Of a stretch of DNA of 20,600 nucleotides, positions 13,100 through 18,902 are shown in pieces. How positions within the stretch are numbered: position 1 is the first letter of the stretch; every line of letters begins with the position of its first letter. The position numbers were made by a program, and so were the translations under genes. The notes beneath the pieces were generated by a model that saw nothing but the letters and a program-made list of their open reading frames with translations, had not been told where the DNA came from and did no database searches. This DNA comes from a virus. The DNA is taken from IMG/VR virus record IMGVR_UViG_3300032323_001528, positions 1 to 20,600 of that record; one strand, written 5' to 3'.

Positions 13100-13312
13100 A
13101 TGAACAAAGACGACCAATACTATGCACAGGTCTTGGCCTTTGCCCGAAAGAGCCTCGGCTCCTACAAGGCAGTGGCCAAGGCCATCGGTGCCCCAAGTGG
13201 CCCGGCTGTCCAAGCCTGGCTGATCAATGGCGTGGCCTTCCGGTGGCGTCCAGCCCTTGATAAAAGGTTTGGTGCCATGTACCGCAAGAGCTTGAATGAG
13301 CCTGCGGTCTAA
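13100..13312 (+). CDS. Cro/CI-like helix-turn-helix transcriptional regulator (70 aa)
   Basis: Small DNA-binding protein. Residues 21-47 read SYKAVAKAIG...PAVQAWLING, the Cro/YdaS-type helix-turn-helix with Ala in the turn-side helix and a Gln-Ala-Trp recognition helix. VAFRWRPALDKRFGAMYR resembles the following helix of YdaS-type proteins. It is divergently placed from erf, with two operator-like repeats between, the usual arrangement for an autoregulated phage repressor. I chose the ATG at 13100; an upstream ATG at 13079 would lie before the -10 and is unlikely to be transcribed. No Shine-Dalgarno is visible, which fits a leaderless message. Confidence 0.8.
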   Translation: MNKDDQYYAQVLAFARKSLGSYKAVAKAIGAPSGPAVQAWLINGVAFRWRPALDKRFGAMYRKSLNEPAV

Positions 13313-13322
13313 GGTAAAGTGA

Positions 13323-13415
13323 ATGTTGAACACGGCTAGGGTAGCTCCTGAAAAGACGATTCTTCACCGTCCTGCCGCTGTTTCTTTTGTGAAGCGAACC
13401 GACGAAGTAAGGTAA
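13323..13415 (+). CDS. 30-residue micro-ORF between regulator and replication gene
   Basis: ATG at 13323 with TAAGG eight bases upstream and TAA at 13413-13415. The encoded peptide (MLNTARVAPEKTILHRPAAV and ten more residues) is basic, with no recognised domain. The next gene's ribosome site, TAAGGTAAA, lies on its last codons, so its translation would feed directly into the DUF1376 gene. It occupies nearly all of the 106-base gap. It could be a real peptide, or a leader ORF that tunes replication-protein synthesis. Confidence 0.45.
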   Translation: MLNTARVAPEKTILHRPAAVSFVKRTDEVR

Positions 13416-13418
13416 AAA

Positions 13419-14111
13419 ATGCACTATTACCAGTTCAATATTGGCGACTACAAAAGCCACACCGAACACCTCTCAGACCTTGAAGACCTGGCCTACCGGC
13501 GAATGTTGGATTGGTACTACCTTCACGAAACCCCTTTGCCTTTGGAAACCAGCGAGATCGCACGCCTGATCAGGATGCGAACGCATACCGACTGCATTGC
13601 GGTCGTTTTGCAGGAGTTCTTCATTCGCAATGAAAACGGATGGACAAGCCACCGAGCAGATCTGGAAATTGCCAGGGCTGGCGAGAAGTCGACCAAGGCC
13701 AGCGAGAGTGCCAAGGCCAGGTGGAGCAAGCACAAAGATGCGGACGCAATGCGAACGCATAGCGAAAGCAATGCTACACAAGACACAATACACATAACAC
13801 AAGACCCAGAACACAAGAAAACAAAGACGCAGCGCGGCACGCGCCTGCCAACAGGTTTTGAGTTGCCAGACGAGTGGATTGGGTTTTGCAGACAAGAACG
13901 CGCAGACCTTGACCCGCAGACGGTGTTTGCTGAATTCCTGGACTACTGGATTGCACAGCCTGGCCAGAAGGGCGTCAAAACTGACTGGCCAGCCACCTGG
14001 AGAAACTGGGTGCGCAGGCAGACCGCCACACGCAGCGCACAAGGTCGGAACGAGCACAAACACGCTGCAGCCTCCCGAGCCATTTTTGATGGGGTGTTCG
14101 ACAATGAATAA
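13419..14111 (+). CDS. YdaU / DUF1376 replication-initiation-type protein (230 aa)
   Basis: The N-terminus MHYYQFNIGDYKSHTEHLSD, LAYRRMLDWYYLHETPLP and the following 'IARLIRM' helix match DUF1376 (YdaU), a winged-helix family in phage replication modules. A basic linker (SAKARWSKHK) and a Thr/His-rich disordered part lie at about residues 95-140. The C-terminal part (ELPDEWIGFCRQERADLDPQ, FAEFLDYWIA, KTDWPATWRNWVRRQ) is the accessory helical domain found in these proteins and in DnaT-like proteins. It probably acts like lambda O in origin binding, with the next gene as helicase loader. Whether an origin lies inside the linker region was not resolved. Confidence 0.85.
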   Translation: MHYYQFNIGDYKSHTEHLSDLEDLAYRRMLDWYYLHETPLPLETSEIARLIRMRTHTDCIAVVLQEFFIRNENGWTSHRADLEIARAGEKSTKASESAKARWSKHKDADAMRTHSESNATQDTIHITQDPEHKKTKTQRGTRLPTGFELPDEWIGFCRQERADLDPQTVFAEFLDYWIAQPGQKGVKTDWPATWRNWVRRQTATRSAQGRNEHKHAAASRAIFDGVFDNE

Positions 14112-14634
14112 CCTCGCTGAAATGGCAAGCCAAGCCATCCAGAACGCTGGCCAACAACCCGCACCCCGTGGCGACAACCCAACGATCCGCAAGCTGTTCA
14201 TCGTCTTGCACGGGTCTTACGGCAGCCTGTTCACCACCAAGTTTTCCACCGGCGAGCGTGACGCCAACGGCAAGGACAAGGGCATCCGTGCCGCCATGCT
14301 GGTCTGGGAGGCAGGCTTGGCCAAGTATTCACCGGACACCATCGAGACGGCAGCCAAGCGCCTGGCCGACGAGTGCCCTGCCTTCCCGCCAAACCTTCCG
14401 CAGTTCGAGGCGATCTGCAGGGCTGTGATGCCGCGCAAGACTTTCAGCGACGACCAACCGCGCAGACTACCGCCACCAGAATCCAAGCCGATCAGCCCGA
14501 TAGAGTTCCAGGCCATGAACGACGGCAAAGACTGGGCACGTAAGCTGCTGGCCAGGCAGGCCGCTGGCGACCGAGTGAACATCGGCAGCCTTGAGTGCGC
14601 AAAGAAGGCGCTCAGAATCCAGGAGGGTGAATGA
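14104..14634 (+). CDS. Putative P-like helicase-loader / replication protein (176 aa)
   Basis: The start MNNLAEMASQAIQNAG overlaps the upstream gene by 8 bases; a longer frame back to 13858 overlaps the whole second half of the DUF1376 gene and is rejected. Residues about 30-100 contain IRKLFIVLHGSYGSLFTTKF, an AAMLVWEAGL helix and ECPAFPPNLPQFEAICRAV. That last block has the 'W..aL...FPPs.g.F...C' look of lambda P-family replication proteins. A Pro-rich linker and a short helical C-terminus follow. Position after a DUF1376 gene matches an O/P-like pair. The assignment is by pattern and context and should be treated as probable, not certain. Confidence 0.6.
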   Translation: MNNLAEMASQAIQNAGQQPAPRGDNPTIRKLFIVLHGSYGSLFTTKFSTGERDANGKDKGIRAAMLVWEAGLAKYSPDTIETAAKRLADECPAFPPNLPQFEAICRAVMPRKTFSDDQPRRLPPPESKPISPIEFQAMNDGKDWARKLLARQAAGDRVNIGSLECAKKALRIQEGE

Positions 14635-14885
14635 CATGCACAGCCTGCCAAGCCCACGCCACCAACTCGCTGTCCGGCCAGTATCACTTTGGGTGCCTGT
14701 CGTGCTGCACCCGTCTAGTGATCAGCACCAGGCCGAACAAACAAGCAGCAGCAGGGATGCTGGCAGCGATTGCCAGATACCCACAGAACCCTGGCCGGGA
14801 GCGCATCTTGGCATCCGTCGCCCAGGCATTGACGAAACCCCCCTCAGCCTCGACGAGTGCTGGATCGCAGTCCGGGAGTGCCTGA
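14631..14885 (+). CDS. Small zinc-ribbon protein (84 aa)
   Basis: The start at 14631 overlaps the upstream stop (ATGA) and has AGGAGGG before it. Cys3, Cys6, Cys22, Cys25 and Cys26 form two CxxC pairs separated by about 16 residues, a zinc-ribbon pattern. A helical segment (NKQAAAGMLAAIARYPQNPG) follows, then a Ser/Ala-rich tail. It sits just before ninB, where phage nin regions commonly carry small zinc proteins. The molecular role is unknown. Confidence 0.7.
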   Translation: MTCTACQAHATNSLSGQYHFGCLSCCTRLVISTRPNKQAAAGMLAAIARYPQNPGRERILASVAQALTKPPSASTSAGSQSGSA

Positions 14886-14886
14886 C

Positions 14887-15324
14887 ATGACCGAACGCCA
14901 ACGATTCACGCTGTGGGAGCCGGTGCAGGCCCACAAAATCATCACCCTCCAGCTCTGGCCTCTGCTCAAGTCCATGCTTATGGCTGGCCAGCGGGTGGTG
15001 GTCGAGATCAAACCCGAAACCCGCACACTGGCACAAAATGCGCGTTTGTGGGCGATGTTGACCGATGTGGCCAAGCAGGTGAACTGGTATGGCCGCAAGC
15101 TGTCGGAAGAGGAATGGAAGCACGTGTTTACCGCCAGCCTGGCCAAGCAGGACGTCGTGCCTGGCATCGATGGCGGCTTTGTGGTGCTCGGCAAGTCCAC
15201 CAGCAAAATGACCAAGCCCGAGATGAGCGAGCTGCAGGACTTGATCGAGGCATTCGGTGCGCAGCAGGGTGTGCGCTTCACCGCGCCAGAGTACGTTGAC
15301 CCTGAGACTGGAGAGATCACATGA
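14887..15324 (+). CDS. ninB: NinB recombination protein (145 aa)
   Basis: NinB family (lambda Orf), a recombination mediator that binds ssDNA and can substitute for RecFOR functions. The order VVVEIKPETRTLAQNARLWAML, NWYGRKLSEEEWKHVFTASL, VVPGIDGGFVVLGKSTSKMTK, EMSELQDLIEAFGAQQGVRF is characteristic. GGGAG eight bases upstream supports the ATG at 14887 rather than an in-frame GTG-type start at 14857. It follows the replication genes as in lambdoid nin regions, and its stop overlaps a 41-residue membrane peptide gene. Confidence 0.95.
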   Translation: MTERQRFTLWEPVQAHKIITLQLWPLLKSMLMAGQRVVVEIKPETRTLAQNARLWAMLTDVAKQVNWYGRKLSEEEWKHVFTASLAKQDVVPGIDGGFVVLGKSTSKMTKPEMSELQDLIEAFGAQQGVRFTAPEYVDPETGEIT

Positions 15325-15446
15325 AACTTACAGAGGCAGACAAGGCAGGCATTTTGGCTTTGGTTTGGCTTGGGATTGCAGGCGTCGGCGCATGGTTCAC
15401 GATTGCTGCGATTGTCTTGGTGCACATCAAAAGGTGGTTTTTATGA
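15321..15446 (+). CDS. 41-residue single-TM micro-protein
   Basis: ATG at 15321 overlaps the ninB stop (ATGA) and has GGAG seven bases upstream. Its TGA at 15444-15446 overlaps the next start (ATGA). The peptide is nearly all hydrophobic after a charged start (MKLTEADKAG): ILALVWLGIAGVGAWFTIAA then IVLVHIK, ending RWFL. This predicts one long membrane helix. No family is recognised. It may be a phage membrane peptide with a role in superinfection exclusion or membrane association. Confidence 0.65.
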   Translation: MKLTEADKAGILALVWLGIAGVGAWFTIAAIVLVHIKRWFL

Positions 15447-15688
15447 CTCTTGAAGAACTCGCAGCCATCCCGCTGCAATACACCTTCGGGTACAGCGCAG
15501 AAGATCATGGCCTGCGCCAGTACCAAAGCGAGGACGGTCTGATCGCCAAGCAGGTCTACACGCCACGCAAGATCAGCACTGGCGAGTGGGGAAAAGGCAA
15601 AGCCACGTTCATGCTGACCGACACAAGGGAAGAGTTCGACACTGTGCAGGAGCTGCTGGACGCCATCAACGCAAGGAGCAACGCATGA
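15443..15688 (+). CDS. Hypothetical phage protein (81 aa)
   Basis: The start is the ATG at 15443, with AAGG nearby and an ATGA overlap; a longer frame from 15257 is a shadow over ninB. The protein is soluble, with beta strands and aromatic residues (LQYTFGYSAEDHGLRQYQ, YTPRKISTGEWGKGKATFML) and a C-terminal helix (FDTVQELLDAINARSNA). It is not assigned to a family. It lies in the coupled nin-like region between a membrane peptide and another unknown. Confidence 0.72.
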   Translation: MTLEELAAIPLQYTFGYSAEDHGLRQYQSEDGLIAKQVYTPRKISTGEWGKGKATFMLTDTREEFDTVQELLDAINARSNA

Positions 15689-15939
15689 GCAACATCACGC
15701 CATTGCGCGGCGCGTCCGTGCCAACCAATGAGCCGAACGCTGCACTGGTGGCTGCGCTCAAAGACATCTTGGCCGATGCTGAATCTGGCCGTCTGCAGTC
15801 ATTCTTTGCCGCAGGCTTCCTGGCCGATGGCCTGCGAATGTCCTGCGTGCTTGGTGACCATTCCAACGTCTACGAGGTGATCGGCTCGATTGAGATGCTG
15901 AAGCACCACTACATCACCAACCACACGGAGAGACTATGA
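15685..15939 (+). CDS. Hypothetical phage protein, helical (84 aa)
   Basis: The ATG at 15685 has AAGGAG six bases upstream and overlaps the preceding stop (ATGA). The protein has an Ala-rich helix (ALVAALKDILADAESGR) followed by a Phe/Ala/Gly segment and an amphipathic C-terminal helix (VYEVIGSIEMLKHHYITNH). No membrane segment and no catalytic motif are visible. It could be a small regulatory or partner-binding protein of the nin-like operon. Confidence 0.7.
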   Translation: MSNITPLRGASVPTNEPNAALVAALKDILADAESGRLQSFFAAGFLADGLRMSCVLGDHSNVYEVIGSIEMLKHHYITNHTERL

Positions 15940-16193
15940 GCATGCGACCGACTGAATTTGAGATTCGCGATCATCGAACAGACATCATCCCGCTGGATGT
16001 TTGCTTTGATCCAGAAACACAGATCGGACAGATCAATGGGTACAACGTGAGCCAAGACGGCGAAACGATCACATTGACGCACGAGATGGCGAAGTACTTG
16101 CTGCTGGCCATTGAGAAGATAGAGCAGTCGCGGCCAGAGCGTGTCGAAAAGCAATGGCCAGAAAACTGGGTGGAGTCTGGTGATGACATTTGA
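15936..16193 (+). CDS. Hypothetical phage protein (85 aa)
   Basis: The start at 15936 overlaps the upstream stop (ATGA) with GGAG before it; a second ATG two codons in is possible. It is acidic, with a beta-rich first half (EFEIRDHRTDIIPLDVCFD) and a helix (THEMAKYLLLAIEKIEQS) in the second half. Its end overlaps the next gene by 11 bases. Family not recognised. The overlap chain and ribosome site argue it is real. Confidence 0.72.
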   Translation: MSMRPTEFEIRDHRTDIIPLDVCFDPETQIGQINGYNVSQDGETITLTHEMAKYLLLAIEKIEQSRPERVEKQWPENWVESGDDI

Positions 16194-16374
16194 CGAGTGG
16201 TTTCGAACCTACCCACTTCCTGCTGAGATCGACAGCATGGACGAGACCGACCGCCAGCAGTGGACGTGGGCCTTGCGCTCTGCTTACAAGACAGGCATGG
16301 AGGCTGGCAAGAAAACCTGTCCGCCTTGCAACAACGAATGCAACCAGGGCAGAGACTGCCCCGCACGCAAATGA
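16183..16374 (+). CDS. Small Cys-containing phage protein (63 aa)
   Basis: I prefer the ATG at 16183 (MTFDEWFRTYPLPAEIDSMD), with GGAG seven bases upstream, over a GTG at 16141 inside the upstream gene. The first 40 residues are acidic and helical with several Trp. The last 20 contain four Cys (CPPCNNECNQGRDC) in a dense cluster compatible with one zinc site. It overlaps the Ref-like nuclease gene by ATGA, so the two may be co-regulated. Function unknown. Confidence 0.65.
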   Translation: MTFDEWFRTYPLPAEIDSMDETDRQQWTWALRSAYKTGMEAGKKTCPPCNNECNQGRDCPARK

Positions 16375-16658
16375 CCACAAACGCTGAACGCAAGCACATG
16401 AACAGGGTGGCCGAGCTTGGCTGCGCTGTATGCTGGCGCGTGCACGGCCCACATGATCCCGGCCCGGTGGAGCTGCACCACCCTCGGCACGGCACCGGCA
16501 TGGGCCAGCGTGCCAAGCACATGGACGTCATCCCGCTGTGCCCGGAACACCACCGTGGAAACACTGGCTTGCACGGCCTGGGCACGAAGGGCTTTGCCAA
16601 GCACTACGGATTCAACGAGGCCGATCTTCTGGCCGATACACTGGAGCGACTGAAATGA
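16371..16658 (+). CDS. Ref-like RecA-dependent HNH-type nuclease (95 aa)
   Basis: Resembles the C-terminal nuclease domain of the P1 Ref (recombination enhancement) family. VAELGCAVCWRV supplies Cys18 and Cys21. GPVELHHPRHGTGMGQRAKH carries His36-His37 and GMGQRAKH, and MDVIPLCPEHHRGNTGLHGLG carries Cys57 and His60-His61. These match the zinc and HNH positions of the family in order. P1 Ref cuts DNA at RecA-formed displacement loops. Here it lies in a RecA-relevant setting with NinB and RusA. The start overlaps the upstream stop (ATGA). Length is shorter than P1 Ref and similar to other phage members. Confidence 0.85.
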   Translation: MTTNAERKHMNRVAELGCAVCWRVHGPHDPGPVELHHPRHGTGMGQRAKHMDVIPLCPEHHRGNTGLHGLGTKGFAKHYGFNEADLLADTLERLK

Positions 16659-16936
16659 CTAACGTCAACGAAATGCTGGAAGGACGCCAGGCCAGATATG
16701 GCAGCTTCCAAGGACATGCCGAGATCAGCCAGGTTCTCAAGCAGGTTATTCACTCAGCGGCCAAAGCACGCAACAAAGAGCTGGAGCATGACCAACTGGA
16801 GGCGCTGGACATGATCGCGCACAAGATCGCACGGGTCATCAACGGCGACCCAAACTATGCCGACAACTGGATCGACATCGCAGGCTACGCCACTCTGGTG
16901 GCCGACCGGCTGGAAGGCGACAATGGAGCAGCTTGA
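16655..16936 (+). CDS. DUF6378 family protein (93 aa)
   Basis: The sequence LEGRQARYGSFQGHAEISQ, then EHDQLEALDMIAHKIARVINGD and NYADNWIDIAGYATLVADRL, matches the DUF6378 pattern I know from many proteobacterial phages. It is a compact all-alpha protein, probably binding DNA or a nucleotide, of unknown activity. The acidic and His residues (H in GHAE, E and D in EALDMIAHK, D in NWIDIAGY) recall MazG-like helices, but this is not established. ATGA joins it to the Ref-like gene and a 14-base overlap joins it to the next. Confidence 0.85.
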   Translation: MTNVNEMLEGRQARYGSFQGHAEISQVLKQVIHSAAKARNKELEHDQLEALDMIAHKIARVINGDPNYADNWIDIAGYATLVADRLEGDNGAA

Positions 16937-17039
16937 AACCCTGTGGCCCGTCCTGCTGACCATTGCACTTGTTGCACTTGGCCAGTGGTGGGGTGTCGTG
17001 GCGCTGTGGATCTGGCTAATCTGGACGAGGTGGAAATGA
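16923..17039 (+). CDS. 38-residue Trp-rich membrane micro-protein
   Basis: ATG at 16923 has GGAAGG upstream and overlaps the DUF6378 gene by 14 bases; the TGA at 17037-17039 overlaps rusA (ATGA). The sequence MEQLETLWPVLLTIALVALG continues QWWGVVALWIWLIWTRWK, a membrane helix with seven Trp and a basic end. Tiny hydrophobic phage proteins of this type can sit in the inner membrane and modulate it. Role unknown. Confidence 0.65.
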   Translation: MEQLETLWPVLLTIALVALGQWWGVVALWIWLIWTRWK

Positions 17040-17374
17040 TCATCAAGCTGCCATGGCCACCAACCGGCCTGTCCCCGAACGCCAGAAACCACTGGGCCAA
17101 GACCGCCAAGCTAAAAAAGCAGTACCGCGAGGCCTGTTTCTGGCAGTCCATGGAACAAGGCGCACGGCCTATCCAGTCCGCCAGCCTGCACCTGACCTTG
17201 ACGTTCTACCCGCCAACCCGCAGGCAGTACGACCTGGACAACGCCCTGGCACGCATGAAAGCCGGTCTGGATGGCCTGTCCGACGTGCTCAAGGTAGACG
17301 ACAAATACTGGACGCTGACCATCCGTAAGGGCGAGACGGTCGGCGGATTCGTAGAAGTTGAAATAACCCATTGA
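17036..17374 (+). CDS. rusA: RusA-type Holliday junction resolvase (112 aa)
   Basis: Resolves four-way junctions during phage recombination. The N-terminus LPWPPTGLSPNARNHWAKTA is the family start (pPs.N..w). YDLDNALARMKAGLDGL supplies Asp66 and Asp68 and KVDDKYW supplies Asp88 and Asp89, matching the three acidic metal ligands of E. coli RusA (Asp70, Asp72, Asp91). Length is typical. It ends the ATGA-coupled nin-like operon; the promoter of the following HNH gene overlaps its stop codon. Confidence 0.95.
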   Translation: MIIKLPWPPTGLSPNARNHWAKTAKLKKQYREACFWQSMEQGARPIQSASLHLTLTFYPPTRRQYDLDNALARMKAGLDGLSDVLKVDDKYWTLTIRKGETVGGFVEVEITH

Positions 17375-17400
17375 AAATAGTTGCAGCTATGCTTTATAAT
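17371..17400 (+). promoter_or_regulatory. Strong sigma70-like promoter before the HNH gene
   Basis: TTGAAA at 17371-17376, an 18-base spacer and TATAAT at 17395-17400. It is the closest match to the sigma70 consensus in the window. The predicted transcription start is at or just before the ATG at 17407. The -35 overlaps the rusA stop codon. Confidence 0.75.
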
Positions 17401-17406
17401 GGTTGC

Positions 17407-17913
17407 ATGGATGCAGAAAACTGGAAGCAACTACCCGGATTCGAGGCCTATGAGGTTTCAGACCATGGGAACGTGCGGCGCATCAGCCCCGGCAAAGGCA
17501 CGCGGCCAATGCGCCAGCTCAGGCCGTGCCTGGATCACGTTGGCCGCATGGTGTTCAATGCACGCAAGGACGGCAAGGTCAAGCAATGGAAAGTCCACCG
17601 CGCAGTAATGCAGGCCTTCTGTGGCGACTGCCCAGAAGGAATGGAAGTGGCTCACCTGGACGGAGACCAGACCAACAACCGGCTGACAAATTTGGCCTAT
17701 GCCACCCCAGTTGAGAACAATTCCCACAAAGTCGGCCATGGCACGCAGCCAAAAGGCGTGCAGATTTGGTGCGCAAAGCTGACAGAAGATCAAGTGCTGG
17801 AAATCCGCGCAAGATCGCCTCAGATCAGCTATGCCAAGCTGGCGACAGAGTACGGCGTAAGCCTGATGACCATCGCGCAAGTAATCACGCGCAAGACTTG
17901 GAAGCACGTTTGA
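17407..17913 (+). CDS. NUMOD4-HNH homing-type endonuclease (168 aa)
   Basis: Free-standing homing-type nuclease. Residues 5-25 (NWKQLPGFEAYEVSDHGNVR) are a NUMOD4 DNA-recognition module. VHRAVMQAFCGD and GMEVAHLDGDQTNNRLTNL form the HNH_3 core with His83 and Asn91. A C-terminal helix-turn-helix (KLTEDQVLEIRARS, then SYAKLATEYGVSLMTIAQVI) at about 124-160 adds DNA specificity. It has its own sigma70 promoter and possibly a leaderless start at 17407; a frame beginning at 17371 lies upstream of the -10. It sits just before the terminase genes, a common site for HNH genes in phages, where some assist packaging rather than home. Confidence 0.88.
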   Translation: MDAENWKQLPGFEAYEVSDHGNVRRISPGKGTRPMRQLRPCLDHVGRMVFNARKDGKVKQWKVHRAVMQAFCGDCPEGMEVAHLDGDQTNNRLTNLAYATPVENNSHKVGHGTQPKGVQIWCAKLTEDQVLEIRARSPQISYAKLATEYGVSLMTIAQVITRKTWKHV

Positions 17914-17915
17914 CC

Positions 17916-18401
17916 ATGGGCCTTTTCACTGACATTCAGCACCGAACCCGTGATGACGCAGGCTGCGCAGTCTGGAGATTCTCATGCTGCAATGGCCACC
18001 CAGCCATGCGCAAGGATGGCAAGACCGTTCTTGTGCGCCGAGCCATCTGGACTGACGCGAATGGGGAAATCCCTGATGGCAAGATCATCCGCATGACCTG
18101 CGAGACACCGAAGTGCATCCACCCTGAGCACATGGAGCTGACGACATACAAGCGACTCGGCAAACAACTTGGAGCACTTGGCATGATGTCCGGCCCAGTC
18201 CGAAGCGCCAAGATCGCAGAGACAAAGCGCAAAAAATACGCGAAACTTACAGCTGAAGCCGTGGACGAAATCAGGACAAGCAACGAGACAGGCCGCGCCA
18301 TGGCCGCAAAGTTTCAGGTGGACGAAAAGCACATCAGCCGAATCCGACTGAACAAATGCTGGAAACAGTTTTCAAGCCCGTTTGCAGGATTGGCGAGGTA
18401 A
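17916..18401 (+). CDS. Degenerate HNH-like protein with C-terminal HTH (161 aa)
   Basis: Residues 38-75 (VLVRRAIWTDANGEIPDGKI, then TCETPKCIHPEHMEL) follow the HNH pattern 'hR..y....G.ip.g..v.H.CdnpxCvNPeHl'. The first His is Met60 and the Asn is His69, while Cys62, Cys67 and His72 remain. It may bind zinc and DNA without normal cleavage. Residues 109-150 (KLTAEAVDEIRTSN, AMAAKFQVDEKHISRI, CWKQF) resemble the C-terminal module of the HNH gene two bases upstream. A weak ribosome site suggests coupling to that gene. It may be an inactive partner, a DNA-binding regulator, or a packaging factor. Confidence 0.75.
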   Translation: MGLFTDIQHRTRDDAGCAVWRFSCCNGHPAMRKDGKTVLVRRAIWTDANGEIPDGKIIRMTCETPKCIHPEHMELTTYKRLGKQLGALGMMSGPVRSAKIAETKRKKYAKLTAEAVDEIRTSNETGRAMAAKFQVDEKHISRIRLNKCWKQFSSPFAGLAR

Positions 18402-18404
18402 GTC

Positions 18405-18902
18405 ATGGCCACGAAAAAACTAAAACAAGCACCCAAAACAGAGAGCAAGCCAACAAAGGACGAGATCATCCAGAACGTGCTGGATGGCATGGCCATTGGT
18501 GGCCTGAGCTGCTTCAAAGCCTGCCAGGCAGCTGGAGTGCCGAACAGCACTTTCATGCGATGGGTGGATGCTGACGCGAAACTTGCGGAGAGGTACGCGC
18601 ACGCGAGGGAAGACCTGATCGAGCGCATGGCAAATGAGGTGCTGGAGCTGGCCGACAGCGAAGTTCCCGAGACTGGAGACGGAAAGCGCGACTGGCAGGC
18701 CATCCAGCAGCGCAAACTGCAAGTGGACAGCCGCAAATGGCTGCTTTCCAAGCTGGCCCCGAAAAAGTATGGCGACCGGCTGGAGTTGGCAGGCGACAAG
18801 GAAAACCCGCTGCAAGTGCAGACCATCGATGCCTCAAAGTTATCCACAGAAGTGCTGGCGCAGATCATCGCGGCCAAAGACGATGTTACTGACCGAAGCT
18901 GA
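18405..18902 (+). CDS. Terminase small subunit, Sf6/P22-like (165 aa)
   Basis: DNA-recognition subunit of the packaging motor. After a basic start (MATKKLKQAPKTESKPTKDE), residues about 25-60 form an HTH (GLSCFKACQAAGVPNSTFMRWVD), then a helical core (YAHAREDLIERMANEVLELA) and an oligomerisation segment with QQRKLQVDSRKWLLSKLAPKKYGDR, the Sf6-like terminase small subunit signature. The C-terminal tail would bind the large subunit. It overlaps the large subunit gene by 20 bases. Together with the P22-type portal this points to headful packaging. Confidence 0.92.
   Translation: MATKKLKQAPKTESKPTKDEIIQNVLDGMAIGGLSCFKACQAAGVPNSTFMRWVDADAKLAERYAHAREDLIERMANEVLELADSEVPETGDGKRDWQAIQQRKLQVDSRKWLLSKLAPKKYGDRLELAGDKENPLQVQTIDASKLSTEVLAQIIAAKDDVTDRS

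Noticed and set aside
13362-13394. Inverted repeat CTTCAC / GTGAAG as a terminator after the Cro-like gene
   Set aside because: The stem is only 6 bp with a 21-base loop and there is no T-run; it lies inside the 30-codon ORF and would block the replication operon.
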